This document shows positions 38,101-45,836 of a DNA stretch of 64,000 bases, one piece after another. Position 1 is the stretch's first letter; the number at the start of each line of letters is the position of its first letter. The stretch is from Gammaproteobacteria bacterium (GTDB lineage: Bacteria > Pseudomonadota > Gammaproteobacteria > Pseudomonadales > Cellvibrionaceae), in assembly GCA_004172865.1 (NCBI GenBank), contig SEBV01000005.1, positions 62,001-126,000 of the forward strand, given 5' to 3'. A program made the translations under genes and the position numbers. Below the pieces are notes generated by a model. It saw only the letters and a list, made by a program, of their open reading frames with translations. It was not told where the DNA came from and made no database searches.

Positions 38101-40801
38101 TTTCATTTAAGGTTTGAAATAAAACTTCGTGATCATTATCGCGACTCAACGAATTGTAGTAACCATCGCCTTTCGGCATAAGTACGCCAACCCAATTGTC
38201 GTAAGGAGATACGTCATACATACGCAGCGCCGTACTGAAATTTCCGCTCTCTTCAAATACGCGCGTATTAAACATGGCAGTGAGCATGCCGGGTGGCGGA
38301 TTATTATTTTCTACATTGATAGAGAAATCTGCTTTGCCTTCTGCATTCAAGGTTCCTTCAAATACTTTTTGCGTTGAGTTTTCAAAGGTGCGGGATGGGT
38401 CATCGAAAACATAAGCATCAAAACCAGAGAAAGTGGTTTTTTTGGTGAAGAGTTTTACTTCCGAATCGGCCTTTAGATTTTTAGCCGTTGCGCCGTGCAG
38501 CCATTGACTAAATAGATGCACATTTTGCGGCATACTTTTTAGGCTTAAAATCGGGTTATCAAAATTCAAATCGATTTTTAAACGATTCGGCGTAACCATT
38601 TCAACTTTAATAATTTTATCAAAGAAGCGATTACCCACATGCACTACAGCACGGTAATTTCCGGTTGGCGCTTTCTCTTCAGTTTTTAAGGTAAAGGGAT
38701 AAAAATCTTTTACCGGTGTTGTGTTGGTTTGGCTAAATACTTTTTTCCCCTGTGGATCAAAAAAATCCAGGGTAACGGGATAGCCTGCAGGCAAACGCTC
38801 GTCTTTATCCTGCATGATAAAGGTTAAATAAATATCATCACCCGGACGCCACACATCGCGCTCGCCATAGATAAATCCTTTCAAACCGGCTTTAATATGT
38901 TCACCGCCTACATCAAATTGATTGGTAGGCAAGGCTTCATTTTTTGGTAAGCGCAAATAACCTTTTTGTTTATCTTTTTCGGCTTGCAAATAGAAAGGTG
39001 TGCCGTCGGTAGTAATATCCAACATGCCGTAGCTGTCGGTGGTGCCTTTGCCGATAACTTGTTGTTGATAATTAAAAACGCTGATCTCAGCGCCGGACAA
39101 TGGTTGCGCATCATTCAAACCAGTTGCAATGATATGCAATAAATTATCGCTACCGCGCTTTGCCATTAAACCAATATTCGACACCATAAAGGTGCGGGCT
39201 GATTCGGTACCGTTGCTATTACCATAATAGTAGGACTGCGAAAAGTACGAATTGCTACAGGGATTTTCGCGCTCGCTGTAATTTACGTAACCTTGTGATT
39301 GATAATATTGTTTGTACCAGGCTGGCAATTCCTGAACATCATCGTCGGAATCTTCTTCCGCAACATACTCATCATTTTCATCGTAGGAATAGCGGTTGTC
39401 TTGTTGATGCTCACGATTCTGCGGCATTTTTCTAATGGGCGATTTCGGGCGCTCGCCACCACAAGGATAAATCGAATTACTGCGATCAATTTGTAATTCA
39501 ATGCGCACCAAACCATCGGGATGCTGCGCCATCAATTCGCTTAAATCCAAATTGAAACTTTTGGAAGTATCGTTTGCAACTTCAGGCAAACGGTAAACCT
39601 TACGCCATAAATAGCGTCCCTCTTGCGTAGGAGCATAGGAAGGATTTAGCTGCGGACTTTCTTGTAAAAAATGACCGATGTTATTAGCGAATACTTTAAA
39701 CGCAACCACTTGCACCGAATCGACATTTACCGCCGTGAATGGAACGGTCAAATGTTCAGCGGGCGGCAAAATAGTTGTGTCTTTACCTGTAAACGCTACG
39801 CTTGGTTTTTCAATAACCAGAATAATTGATTGGCGATATTCTGTGCCCAAGCGTTGTTGCTCATGACTTTTCATATCCGCACTAACCACTAATTCTTGCG
39901 GGCCAGCACCAAGGCCGGTGGGATAAATTCGCAGATGGCCGCCTTCAACTTTCACCGGGAAATTTTTCTTAGCGATAGTTACCAAGCCTTGCAGATTTTG
40001 TGATGGATTGAGCGTGTTGGAAAAATTAACTTCCACATACAGAGAAGGTTCGCGTACAACTTCTACACCGGTGACGATGAAATCGGTAATGGCGGGAATT
40101 GGAATATCGCGCGCACCTTTATCGGTAGAACCAATAGCGGCACCATCCCATTCAATATGCAATACACCAGCATCTTTTTTTCGCTCGATATTTTGTAGAT
40201 CGAAAGTATTATTTTGTCTATCGTCAGACTGCTTCCAATTCAGCTCTACATTTTGCCCGTTGATGGTGGCTTTTAAGATTTTTTTAACCGCATCCAGCTC
40301 TGCCGTATCAGTAGTATGTAGGTCACCGCCAAATTGCATTTTGAGCGGATCATTATCCTGTGCAATCAAGCCGTGAACTTTTAAATCGTATTCCTGCTTT
40401 ATAGTGTGAACTTCAAACTCAAAGGGTTTGAGTGATTTCTCCACGCCTAATAATTTATCGCCGTGTAACTTAATTTTTATGGTCGCATTGTTCGGCATGC
40501 GATCAACCGGTGTGATGCGCAATTCATTATCGGCCGTAAATAGAATATTAACGGGAAGGTTTGGCGAGAGTTCGAGAATACCTTCGGCAGGTTTATTGAC
40601 TTTATCCGCCGCCACTACGGGGTGACTGAAGCGAATAAACATGGGTTTTTCGGCTGCGACCCAGCGTTTGGGGTAATCCGCAAGATGAGTTGACCACTTG
40701 GGCTCAAGTGACGTTTTATTTTTAGGAGTTTCATCTTTTTTACAGGAGGCAAACAAGCAGCAGACGAGCATCAGCAACACAGCGTGTAAACTGGTTTTCA
40801 T
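35138..40801 (-). CDS. Bacterial alpha-2-macroglobulin lipoprotein (YfhM type)
   Basis: This 1887-residue protein is a periplasmic protease trap anchored to a membrane. The ATG at 40801 is chosen over 40852: it has AAGGA nine bases upstream and begins a lipoprotein leader (MKTSLHAVLLML then FASC20). The order is MG1 and other macroglobulin domains, a bait region, the alpha-2-macroglobulin domain, the thioester domain with YPHGCVEQTTSSVFPQL near residue 1420 (Cys and Gln of the CxEQ thioester are kept), and a C-terminal receptor-like MG domain. E. coli YfhM has 1653 residues; part of the difference is an acidic, Tyr- and Ser-rich segment around residues 455-525. It is the first gene of the minus-strand run with pbpC. 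Confidence 0.94.
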   Translation of the reverse strand: MKTSLHAVLLMLVCCLFASCKKDETPKNKTSLEPKWSTHLADYPKRWVAAEKPMFIRFSHPVVAADKVNKPAEGILELSPNLPVNILFTADNELRITPVDRMPNNATIKIKLHGDKLLGVEKSLKPFEFEVHTIKQEYDLKVHGLIAQDNDPLKMQFGGDLHTTDTAELDAVKKILKATINGQNVELNWKQSDDRQNNTFDLQNIERKKDAGVLHIEWDGAAIGSTDKGARDIPIPAITDFIVTGVEVVREPSLYVEVNFSNTLNPSQNLQGLVTIAKKNFPVKVEGGHLRIYPTGLGAGPQELVVSADMKSHEQQRLGTEYRQSIILVIEKPSVAFTGKDTTILPPAEHLTVPFTAVNVDSVQVVAFKVFANNIGHFLQESPQLNPSYAPTQEGRYLWRKVYRLPEVANDTSKSFNLDLSELMAQHPDGLVRIELQIDRSNSIYPCGGERPKSPIRKMPQNREHQQDNRYSYDENDEYVAEEDSDDDVQELPAWYKQYYQSQGYVNYSERENPCSNSYFSQSYYYGNSNGTESARTFMVSNIGLMAKRGSDNLLHIIATGLNDAQPLSGAEISVFNYQQQVIGKGTTDSYGMLDITTDGTPFYLQAEKDKQKGYLRLPKNEALPTNQFDVGGEHIKAGLKGFIYGERDVWRPGDDIYLTFIMQDKDERLPAGYPVTLDFFDPQGKKVFSQTNTTPVKDFYPFTLKTEEKAPTGNYRAVVHVGNRFFDKIIKVEMVTPNRLKIDLNFDNPILSLKSMPQNVHLFSQWLHGATAKNLKADSEVKLFTKKTTFSGFDAYVFDDPSRTFENSTQKVFEGTLNAEGKADFSINVENNNPPPGMLTAMFNTRVFEESGNFSTALRMYDVSPYDNWVGVLMPKGDGYYNSLSRDNDHEVLFQTLNEKGKAAANRKLVVSVYAINWRWWWDEGTDDIAAYVGNNGHTAVAKESLVSDAQGRAHWTLPKNKFDWGRHLVRVCDLESNHCSGQLVYLGWSSSNERDPESATQLMLSTDKEKYQVGDTAVVRLPKTVQGRVLMSIENGSHVIEKRWLDLKADQREVQIPITQAMAPNAYVNMVLLLPHQARKSDAPMRLYGIVPLFVEDPATHLIPQIELPEKVRPESKFSVKVNEKNGHAMTYTLAMVDEGLLGLTGFTAPDPHSTFYHREALGVSTWDMFDSVVGAYGASLERILAIGGSDAAQEAEKKRRERRFPPIVKFLGAFNLAAGESRTHEITLPPYMGAVRVMVVAGDTEKVPAYGKVEKTLKVTQPLVLYATLPRVLGPGEEVMLPVNVFASEPTIKNVEISVEGNEIFTLIDSKATMTFTEPGDAIKSLRLKVNDRIGKGRIKVTAKSGNEIASQEIFIDSRPANPPTVVWQSKLLAPGEEWQVPFEAQGMPGTNTASFEVSVLPPLNLEKRLKYLIQYPHGCVEQTTSSVFPQLHLANLMILSTAQKAEIDKNIVSGIQRLNGFQMASGGLSYWPGGDYINEWGNNYAGHFLIEAKRAGYAVPSAFLDNWIKYQQERARANDDKNDYGDEVSAYRLYTLALADKAELPAMNRLREKLIHLKPEEQLSARWLLGSAYLHMGLKDASKDIMGNLTNVIPEHKYSSYTYSSDLRDESLLLTTMIKADKAASEDAWKLAEKIATGLGSDDWYSTQSTSWALLAMSEFVSKRGGSNADLKFSVKQKPTDAWRPESVKQSFYKEDIANPHIQIRNDDTKGNLRVLVSNRGIPAALDEQATSNGLKMSVNFLGMDNKPIDVQKLAQGTDFVAEVNITADNNFPSYKLEDIALSMVMPSGWQIRNERLEGAALPKGIDYMDIRDDRVQSYFGLWRDHYWYYRYNDKNQTSVTVRVILNASYAGKFYLPAWQAAPMYDEKINVRTKGFWVEVIGK

Positions 40802-40942
40802 ACATCGGATTCCTTTATGCGATAGAGAGGTCGACTTTGCGAAAGATGGCATGGCCTATCGATATAGACTGCGCAAAATCGAAGGCATCATAAGGGGTAA
40901 GTTAAGCAGAATACTAGATAGGTGAGAGGCGAACTGAAAATA

Positions 40943-40982
40943 TATTTCCGGCCTGCTTAGTGGCTACAGAAAGCCGGAAATA
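40943..40982 (-). terminator. Possible terminator of the SPFH gene
   Basis: Arms TATTTCCGGC (40943-40952) and GCCGGAAATA (40973-40982) are perfect 10-bp complements around a 20-base loop, starting 17 bases after the SPFH stop on the minus strand. The following minus-strand sequence ATATTTTCAG is only weakly T-rich, so efficiency is doubtful. Confidence 0.45.
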
Positions 40983-40999
40983 ATCTTGATATAAAACAA

Positions 41000-41917
41000 T
41001 TAATTGTGCGGTGCTTTGCTTACATCAAAATAAGGAATTGGCGCACCCGCATAAACATTTTGCGGTAACTGACCATTCCAACGTTCAGCTTTAACTTTTT
41101 CAACCTCAATACGGCGCAACTCCAACACCTCTTTGCTTTGTGACAAGGCCGCATTTTGAATCTTCAAAGCTTCCGCTTGTGCAGTGGCTATTTTTAAATT
41201 GGCATAGGCTTCACCGTCAGCTTGCGCACGGGTCGCAGATGCTTCTGCTTCAGCAATAGCAACTTTTTGTTTCTGCTCAGCTTCTACCGTTTTTAACTTG
41301 TTCTCCGCTACGAGGCGTAATTGTTCTTGTGTAACTTTTTGATTAATCGCTGCCATGTAAGTTTCTGAAAACGAAAAGTTACGCATATCAATGTTGATAA
41401 CATTGGCACCGTATAAACTCAGTTTTTGTTTCAATGCTGTATTAATGTCTGCCGATACCTGAGCGCGCTGGCTGATTAAATCTGGCGCAGTGTATTTTGC
41501 AGTTACCGCTTTAAAAATCTCCTGAGTTGCAGTTTGTACGTAAGATGATAAATCGCCATTGCGCGAATACTTTTCAAATACTTCTGCAACCCTGTCAGTC
41601 ACAATACTGTAACGCACTGTCATACTGACCTTAACCGGTTGCGTATCGCTCGTACTTCCTTCTGCATTTTCAATCGCGGCCTCCTCCGCACGTACATTGA
41701 AAACGCTGAGCTTTTGCCAGGGCGGTAAAATCACCAAGCCTTCTGGCTCAATGCCTTTAATCGCACCGAACTGGGTGATAACGCCACGCATACCGGTTGG
41801 CACTGTATTAAATGGGTTGATCCACAGCATCAGTAAAAGCACCGCGATACCAATTGCAATGTAGCGAATGGCTGCACCGACTTTGGCTCTATTTCCGTCA
41901 ATAAAAATATCGTTCAT
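41000..41917 (-). CDS. SPFH/prohibitin-family membrane protein
   Basis: The ATG at 41917, with AAGGGA six bases upstream, gives 305 residues; an in-frame ATG 21 bases upstream lacks this. One N-terminal membrane helix (about 13-34, AIRYIAIGIAVLLLMLWINPF) is followed by an SPFH domain (about 40-215, including GMRGVITQFGAIKGIEPEG and ISQRAQVSADINTALKQKL) and a long Ala/Glu/Lys coiled coil (about 195-280). This is the prohibitin/HflK-HflC layout; such proteins form large membrane scaffolds that control proteases or lipid domains. The usual HflKC neighbours are absent. A terminator-like hairpin separates it from the coiled-coil gene upstream, so it may be independently expressed within the cassette. 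Confidence 0.88.
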   Translation of the reverse strand: MNDIFIDGNRAKVGAAIRYIAIGIAVLLLMLWINPFNTVPTGMRGVITQFGAIKGIEPEGLVILPPWQKLSVFNVRAEEAAIENAEGSTSDTQPVKVSMTVRYSIVTDRVAEVFEKYSRNGDLSSYVQTATQEIFKAVTAKYTAPDLISQRAQVSADINTALKQKLSLYGANVINIDMRNFSFSETYMAAINQKVTQEQLRLVAENKLKTVEAEQKQKVAIAEAEASATRAQADGEAYANLKIATAQAEALKIQNAALSQSKEVLELRRIEVEKVKAERWNGQLPQNVYAGAPIPYFDVSKAPHN

Positions 41918-41951
41918 AAGACATCCCTTTTTTAACATGAATTAAAAATAA

Positions 41952-41982
41952 AAGAGCGGCTCTTCGTTAGAAGAGACGCCCG
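41952..41982 (-). terminator. Terminator-like hairpin between coiled-coil and SPFH genes
   Basis: Read on the minus strand, GGCGTCTCTTC and GAAGAGCCGCTC pair as a stem of about 11 bp with one mismatch around a TAAC loop, followed by TTTTATTTTT. It lies about 32 bases after the coiled-coil gene stop and 35 bases before the SPFH start. It should reduce read-through into the SPFH gene. The plus strand also carries TTTTTT after the stem, so it may be bidirectional. Confidence 0.6.
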
Positions 41983-42013
41983 TTTTTTACATCATTTACG
42001 GCTTTCTAATAAA

Positions 42014-42787
42014 TTATACCGTTTCAAGCTCCACTTTACCGGACAAACAACGCAATCTTTCCAATGCGGTTTCACCTGAGGTTTCCGGGGTTGAAACGGA
42101 TTTTCGTATTGCATCAATTTCAGCTTTTTGGTCAAGCGGTTTTTGGTTGATATCGGCAATAATTTTTAAACCTTCAGCTTCGTTACTTACTTTCTGTGCA
42201 CGACGAGTTAATGCATCCAACGCGGAAGATTTGGTTTTTAATCCACCCAGGTCAGATAGCTGCTGCTGGCGCTCAGCACGTAACTCTTGCAAATCGCGTT
42301 GTGCCTTTGCAGCAGCCAGCGATTGCAAAGCTTTCTTTGCTTGAGCGTCAAATTCCGCCAGCTGTTGCGATAGTGCGTCTACAATTTTTTGTAGTTCATT
42401 CACATATTCCTGAGCATCGGCTTCTTCTTGCAATTCAACTGGCAAGCGCGCTTTGTTTAATTCCAACTCGTCACAAAATAAATTAACTGTAGATTCGGTT
42501 AACGAACCTGCTTGCAACCGCGCGGCTAGTACATCAAACGCTTTCTCATCATTTTCGATGAGTGCACGCAACTTGATTACGTCTTGGCGTTCGGCCTCAA
42601 AAGAATTACGTGCTGCCGCTAATTTTTGCGCGGTTTGGCGCAAGGTATCTGCCAAATTATCGCGATCAGCTTCCGTTGCAGTTTCTGGGTCAAAGTTAGC
42701 TATAGCGCCTGAAATTTTATCGCCCAATACGCCGAAATGTTTGCTAATCAAACGTGCTGTTAAATTCCAACCTTTTAAATTACTCAT
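42014..42787 (-). CDS. Coiled-coil protein of the SPFH/DUF2491 cassette, PspA-like in layout
   Basis: I cannot assign a family with certainty. The 257-residue product is predicted almost wholly alpha-helical, has no leader or membrane helix, and is rich in Ala, Glu, Gln and Leu with long heptad runs (about residues 40-90 and 125-190). The N-terminus (MSNLKGWNLTARLISKHFGV) is amphipathic. That layout resembles PspA/IM30 proteins, and in E. coli the PspA paralogue YjfJ is encoded next to the DUF2491 gene yjfK, as here. A membrane-binding scaffold is therefore a reasonable inference, not a demonstration. It starts 64 bases after the DUF2491 gene. Confidence 0.7.
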   Translation of the reverse strand: MSNLKGWNLTARLISKHFGVLGDKISGAIANFDPETATEADRDNLADTLRQTAQKLAAARNSFEAERQDVIKLRALIENDEKAFDVLAARLQAGSLTESTVNLFCDELELNKARLPVELQEEADAQEYVNELQKIVDALSQQLAEFDAQAKKALQSLAAAKAQRDLQELRAERQQQLSDLGGLKTKSSALDALTRRAQKVSNEAEGLKIIADINQKPLDQKAEIDAIRKSVSTPETSGETALERLRCLSGKVELETV

Positions 42788-42851
42788 GATCTATTCCTCA
42801 AAAAAAATAATGTTTGTTTAACAAAAATAATAACTCTATAACGCCTACCGA

Positions 42852-43646
42852 CTATTGAATAACAACACGCTCAAGCTCAACCGGAATTCCCACCATAAAA
42901 TCCACATGAATCTCACGCTGGCTGGCATCGCCATTTTTGCTCTCAAGCAACTCGGTGGTAATAAATAGATATTCCGCATTTTCTTTTACTTTGCGCTTAT
43001 AGGGCATAAAGTAAATTTTTTGCTGTAATCCACTCTGACCAAGGGCATCGTCCAACCGTATTTCTGAACCTGTAAACGGCTCCAAAAATTCCTGTTCGGT
43101 ATCACCCGCATCGCGGGCATAATCAATAGTGTCATCAACACCAAAAATAACTTGTAAATCTGATTCGACGAAACCCAACTCTTCCAATTGAAAACGCCAT
43201 AAGCTGTAATTTTTATCGCCTAGACCGTAACCCGCCAAGCCCATAAAAATTTGTTGATCTTCATCGGTTTCAGGAATCAAGCGCGTTAATTGCGTGCAAT
43301 AAATCGCCTCCTCCACTTGCCCTTGCGGATTCACGTAAACCTGCAAGAAAATTTCTTTTTCGTTGACGTCGCCAGTTTGCAAGTAGTAGCGATACAAACT
43401 GCCCGATAAATTCAACTTCACTCGGCTAATGGCTTTGATTACGCTTTGCGCATCAGTCGGCATATCAATTAAAGAACCTTCAGAAATTGCGCGAATAAAT
43501 GGCGACTTTTGCATACGGATAAAACCGCCAATGCGCGCACCAAGCGGCAAATCTTTATCTTGATCGCCGTTGCTAAAACCATGTTTTTGCGCAATGTCTT
43601 TAGCCCAAATGTTTTTTGTGTAATTCACTGCATTCTTCCAACTCAT
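42852..43646 (-). CDS. DUF2491 family protein (YjfK-like)
   Basis: The 264-residue cytosolic protein matches DUF2491: LPLGARIGGFIRMQKSPF near residues 35-52, then LSGSLYRYYLQTGD and EIFLQVYVNPQGQVEEAIYC, and a C-terminal section with FMPYKRKV. No enzyme activity is known. Its start lies only three bases after the preceding stop, with GGGAG seven bases upstream inside that gene, so translation is coupled to the low-complexity membrane protein. In E. coli yjfK lies beside a PspA-family gene; here it lies beside a coiled-coil gene and an SPFH gene, which points to a membrane-maintenance unit. Confidence 0.85.
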   Translation of the reverse strand: MSWKNAVNYTKNIWAKDIAQKHGFSNGDQDKDLPLGARIGGFIRMQKSPFIRAISEGSLIDMPTDAQSVIKAISRVKLNLSGSLYRYYLQTGDVNEKEIFLQVYVNPQGQVEEAIYCTQLTRLIPETDEDQQIFMGLAGYGLGDKNYSLWRFQLEELGFVESDLQVIFGVDDTIDYARDAGDTEQEFLEPFTGSEIRLDDALGQSGLQQKIYFMPYKRKVKENAEYLFITTELLESKNGDASQREIHVDFMVGIPVELERVVIQ

Positions 43647-43649
43647 CTA

Positions 43650-44468
43650 TTAACTCCCTAAGCTGTAATGTGTTGCTTTTTTCAAATTGCGAGAACGAAA
43701 GCTCATCACTTTTCGTACCACCCAAATAACACCGCTGACTAATGCTATCCATAACACCACACGCACTACTTGCATAAAAAATGATTCCGTTTCAACAACA
43801 GGTATATTTTGTTCCTGCTGATTTGCCATTTCATTTGCATTTGCATTTGTTGAATTATCGCCGTTGAGAATTTGATCATTTGTTTGATTAGCATCTACAT
43901 TGGCAATTTGATTTTCATGCTGCACATTCGATGCGCCTGCATGGTGTGCCAATGAATTACCAAGCATAAATCCCATTAACCCGTACATTAAGCCGTTACT
44001 TCTTTGGCCATTATTGCCATTGGAAAAAGTACCGCGGTTCGAGTTTTCTGTCGCACCGTTTGGTGCGGCAGCTTGCGGCTTTTGTGGCACGCTATTTTGG
44101 TTGCCGCTTCTGAACCAACCGCTTTCACTTGCGGTATTTTTTTCAGTCGAATTGTTGCGCGCATCCGCAGTTTTTTGTGCATTGGATTGCGCTGCGGTGT
44201 TGTTTAAGTCATTACTCATTTTCGATTGAGGAACCGCCGCCGTGTTTTGTTGCGCTTTTGGATCAGCGGTCCCAAAAGAACCGAATCCGGTTTTTTTCGC
44301 CTGCGGTTGTGGCGCCGGCGCTGTGTAAGTTGGCGCTGGTTTTGGCGAGCTACGTTTTTGCGATGAAAAACCGGATTTAAAAGATCCACCGCGACTTTTC
44401 GCTTCTGCAACGCCCGCAAAGCTCATACACATAATCAATGTGCACACTATCAACTTGATTTTATTCAT
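43650..44468 (-). CDS. Low-complexity Asn/Gln-rich protein with leader and one C-terminal membrane helix
   Basis: I do not recognise a named family. The 272-residue product begins with a signal peptide (MNKIKLIVCTLIMCMSFAGVAEA), continues with KSRGGSFKSGFSSQKR and then about 170 residues rich in Asn, Gln, Ser, Ala and Thr, includes a Gly/Leu segment (LMYGLMGFMLGNSLAHHAG, residues about 160-178), and ends with one strong membrane helix (about 230-250, VVRVVLWIALVSGVIWVVRKV) plus a short basic cytosolic tail. The start (basic, Gly/Ser-rich after the leader) and the central Gly motif resemble proteins that precede TIM44-like or DUF1190-type membrane proteins. AGGAG is close before the ATG. It is the first gene of the cassette and is coupled to the DUF2491 gene. 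Confidence 0.72.
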   Translation of the reverse strand: MNKIKLIVCTLIMCMSFAGVAEAKSRGGSFKSGFSSQKRSSPKPAPTYTAPAPQPQAKKTGFGSFGTADPKAQQNTAAVPQSKMSNDLNNTAAQSNAQKTADARNNSTEKNTASESGWFRSGNQNSVPQKPQAAAPNGATENSNRGTFSNGNNGQRSNGLMYGLMGFMLGNSLAHHAGASNVQHENQIANVDANQTNDQILNGDNSTNANANEMANQQEQNIPVVETESFFMQVVRVVLWIALVSGVIWVVRKVMSFRSRNLKKATHYSLGS

Positions 44469-44628
44469 TGGCTCCTCTTGAGTTTTTCACTCGCTGAAAA
44501 ATATCCGCGCAATCCGTGCTACAAATTCCTCGCAGATTCGCTACAATCACAACTTCATTTGCAATCTGTTGGCGCAGCATAAAACCAGGCTGTCGCCATC
44601 ACATCGGTAATAATCAGGAATAATCACC

Positions 44629-45117
44629 ATGACACGCCGCTACTCAGATATGAACCAGCATGACGCTCTCTATAAAGTTGCACGCGCCTATCCGGGCGGC
44701 ATTGAAGCGCTCGCGCAAAATCTGAACATGTCTGTGAATGTTTTACGCAATAAATTAGCGCCGGGTATTGCATCGCATTACCCGTCATTTGAAGAAGTTT
44801 CGAACATTATTAGTTTGTGTCAGGCCGCTGGCGTTAAAGATGCAACTTTGCCGCTGCACGCGCTGCTTGCACGTCACAATATGGCCGCATTTTTGGTGCC
44901 GGAACCATCGCTTATTAGCAGCGATGATTTATCGCAAACTGTTTGCAAAGTGATGAGCCAAGTTGGAGATGTTGCGGAAGCAGTTTCAGAATCTCTGCTC
45001 GATGGTGTTATCACCGAACATGAAGCGGATTTGATTGAGCGAGAATTTCAAGGCGCGCTGGCGGCCTTGGGTGAATGGCGTGCGCGCATTCGTTTGCACC
45101 GCGAGCAAAACTCCTAA
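44629..45117 (+). CDS. Phage CII-like regulatory protein (CP76 family), chromosomal
   Basis: The 162-residue product looks like the phage regulatory CII family (PF06892): ALYKVARAYPGGIEALAQNLNMSVNVLRNKLAPG near residues 11-45 contains the helix-turn-helix, and the C-terminal half (LISSDDLSQTVCKVMSQVGDVAEAVSESLLDG, then a GVITEHEADLIEREF stretch) is the conserved helical domain. AGGA precedes the ATG by nine bases. No other phage gene is near, so this is a captured or domesticated regulator. It is divergent from the SPFH/DUF2491 cassette across 160 bp and could control it; that link is positional only. Confidence 0.78.
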   Translation: MTRRYSDMNQHDALYKVARAYPGGIEALAQNLNMSVNVLRNKLAPGIASHYPSFEEVSNIISLCQAAGVKDATLPLHALLARHNMAAFLVPEPSLISSDDLSQTVCKVMSQVGDVAEAVSESLLDGVITEHEADLIEREFQGALAALGEWRARIRLHREQNS

Positions 45118-45159
45118 ATTAAAAACAATCCTTGTAGCGATGTAAAAAAATCCAATCGC

Positions 45160-45657
45160 TTATCTACCCGTTAATGCCGTTGATTCCGCAGGATGTTTGA
45201 CTGCATCTTGCGCGATGATTTGTTCAGCTTGCGGCAGTAGCTCCGCCACCTGTGCCTGCGCTTCATCCGTTAGCAATTTATAGCCGCGCAGCTTTCCCTC
45301 CTCAAGATAATTCCACCCGTAACCCCAGCGGTAAGGCGTCAACCAAATGGGGCTGCCGCCCATAATTACACCCATATACATAGAATCACCCATACCCGCA
45401 CCTATAGCGCTAGTTACGCAGGCTTGCAGCGCACCATCGGCGTCGGCGCGCTGCTGGGCCGAGCCGCCAATCCAGTAGGCTTTATCGTGCGCAACGCAAC
45501 AGTGCCGCCACAAATAAGGATGTGCGGGTGTGCCGTCAATCCACATAGAGCAGCCGTCGGTGCTGAAGGGTTTCAAGCTATTGTCTTGAGCCGTGGCTTG
45601 CAATGTTAAACCCAGATACGCAGCAAAACCGCACCCACGCGCAAACGAAAATCGCAT
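45160..45657 (-). CDS. Secreted phospholipase-A2-like protein
   Basis: The 165-residue product has a leader (residues 1 to about 24, ending ATAQ). The mature part contains FSTDGCSMWIDG, a possible calcium-loop equivalent, then WRHCCVAHDKAYW with the His57-Asp58 pair of the phospholipase A2 CCxxHDxxY motif, and RADADGALQACV, equivalent to the second Asp that pairs with the histidine in PLA2. Together these support the PLA2-like fold used by small secreted bacterial and phage lipases or by toxins. A hydrophobic loop (MGDSMYMGVIMGGSPIW, about 90-106) could contact membranes. It stands alone, convergent with the CII-like gene and divergent from ubiE. Activity is inferred from the motif only. Confidence 0.72.
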   Translation of the reverse strand: MRFSFARGCGFAAYLGLTLQATAQDNSLKPFSTDGCSMWIDGTPAHPYLWRHCCVAHDKAYWIGGSAQQRADADGALQACVTSAIGAGMGDSMYMGVIMGGSPIWLTPYRWGYGWNYLEEGKLRGYKLLTDEAQAQVAELLPQAEQIIAQDAVKHPAESTALTGR

Positions 45658-45689
45658 TAATTCATATCTCCCGAGCCATTTAATCGGCT

Positions 45690-45740
45690 GTACTTTTTAT
45701 GTTGAGCGTACTTTTTATGCAAGGCGTACTTTTATATTTG
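45690..45740. repeat. 18-bp tandem repeat upstream of ubiE
   Basis: Units at 45690-45707 and 45708-45725 share GTACTTTTTATG with differing ends (TTGAGC, CAAGGC), and a third partial unit GTACTTTTAT follows. It lies about 100-145 bases before the ubiE ATG, between divergent genes. Read on the minus strand the core is TAAAAAGTAC, the same as in the tandem repeat at 3200-3233. Confidence 0.6.
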
Positions 45741-45836
45741 GGTAGGCCTGCGGAGCATTGTACAATGGCCACCACTTTTTCACGCGGTGCGCTCATCAGC
45801 CGCCGCAATAGGGCGCACAGCCGAGCGAGCACAGTC

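Noticed and set aside
44629-45117. A prophage suggested by the CII-like gene.
   Set aside because: No integrase, structural, lysis or attachment-site signal surrounds it; all neighbours are chromosomal genes.
45699-45836. N-terminal extension of ubiE.
   Set aside because: It is translated from the 18-bp tandem repeat and unrelated sequence; UbiE proteins start at the MSDQ position and the shorter protein has the normal length.
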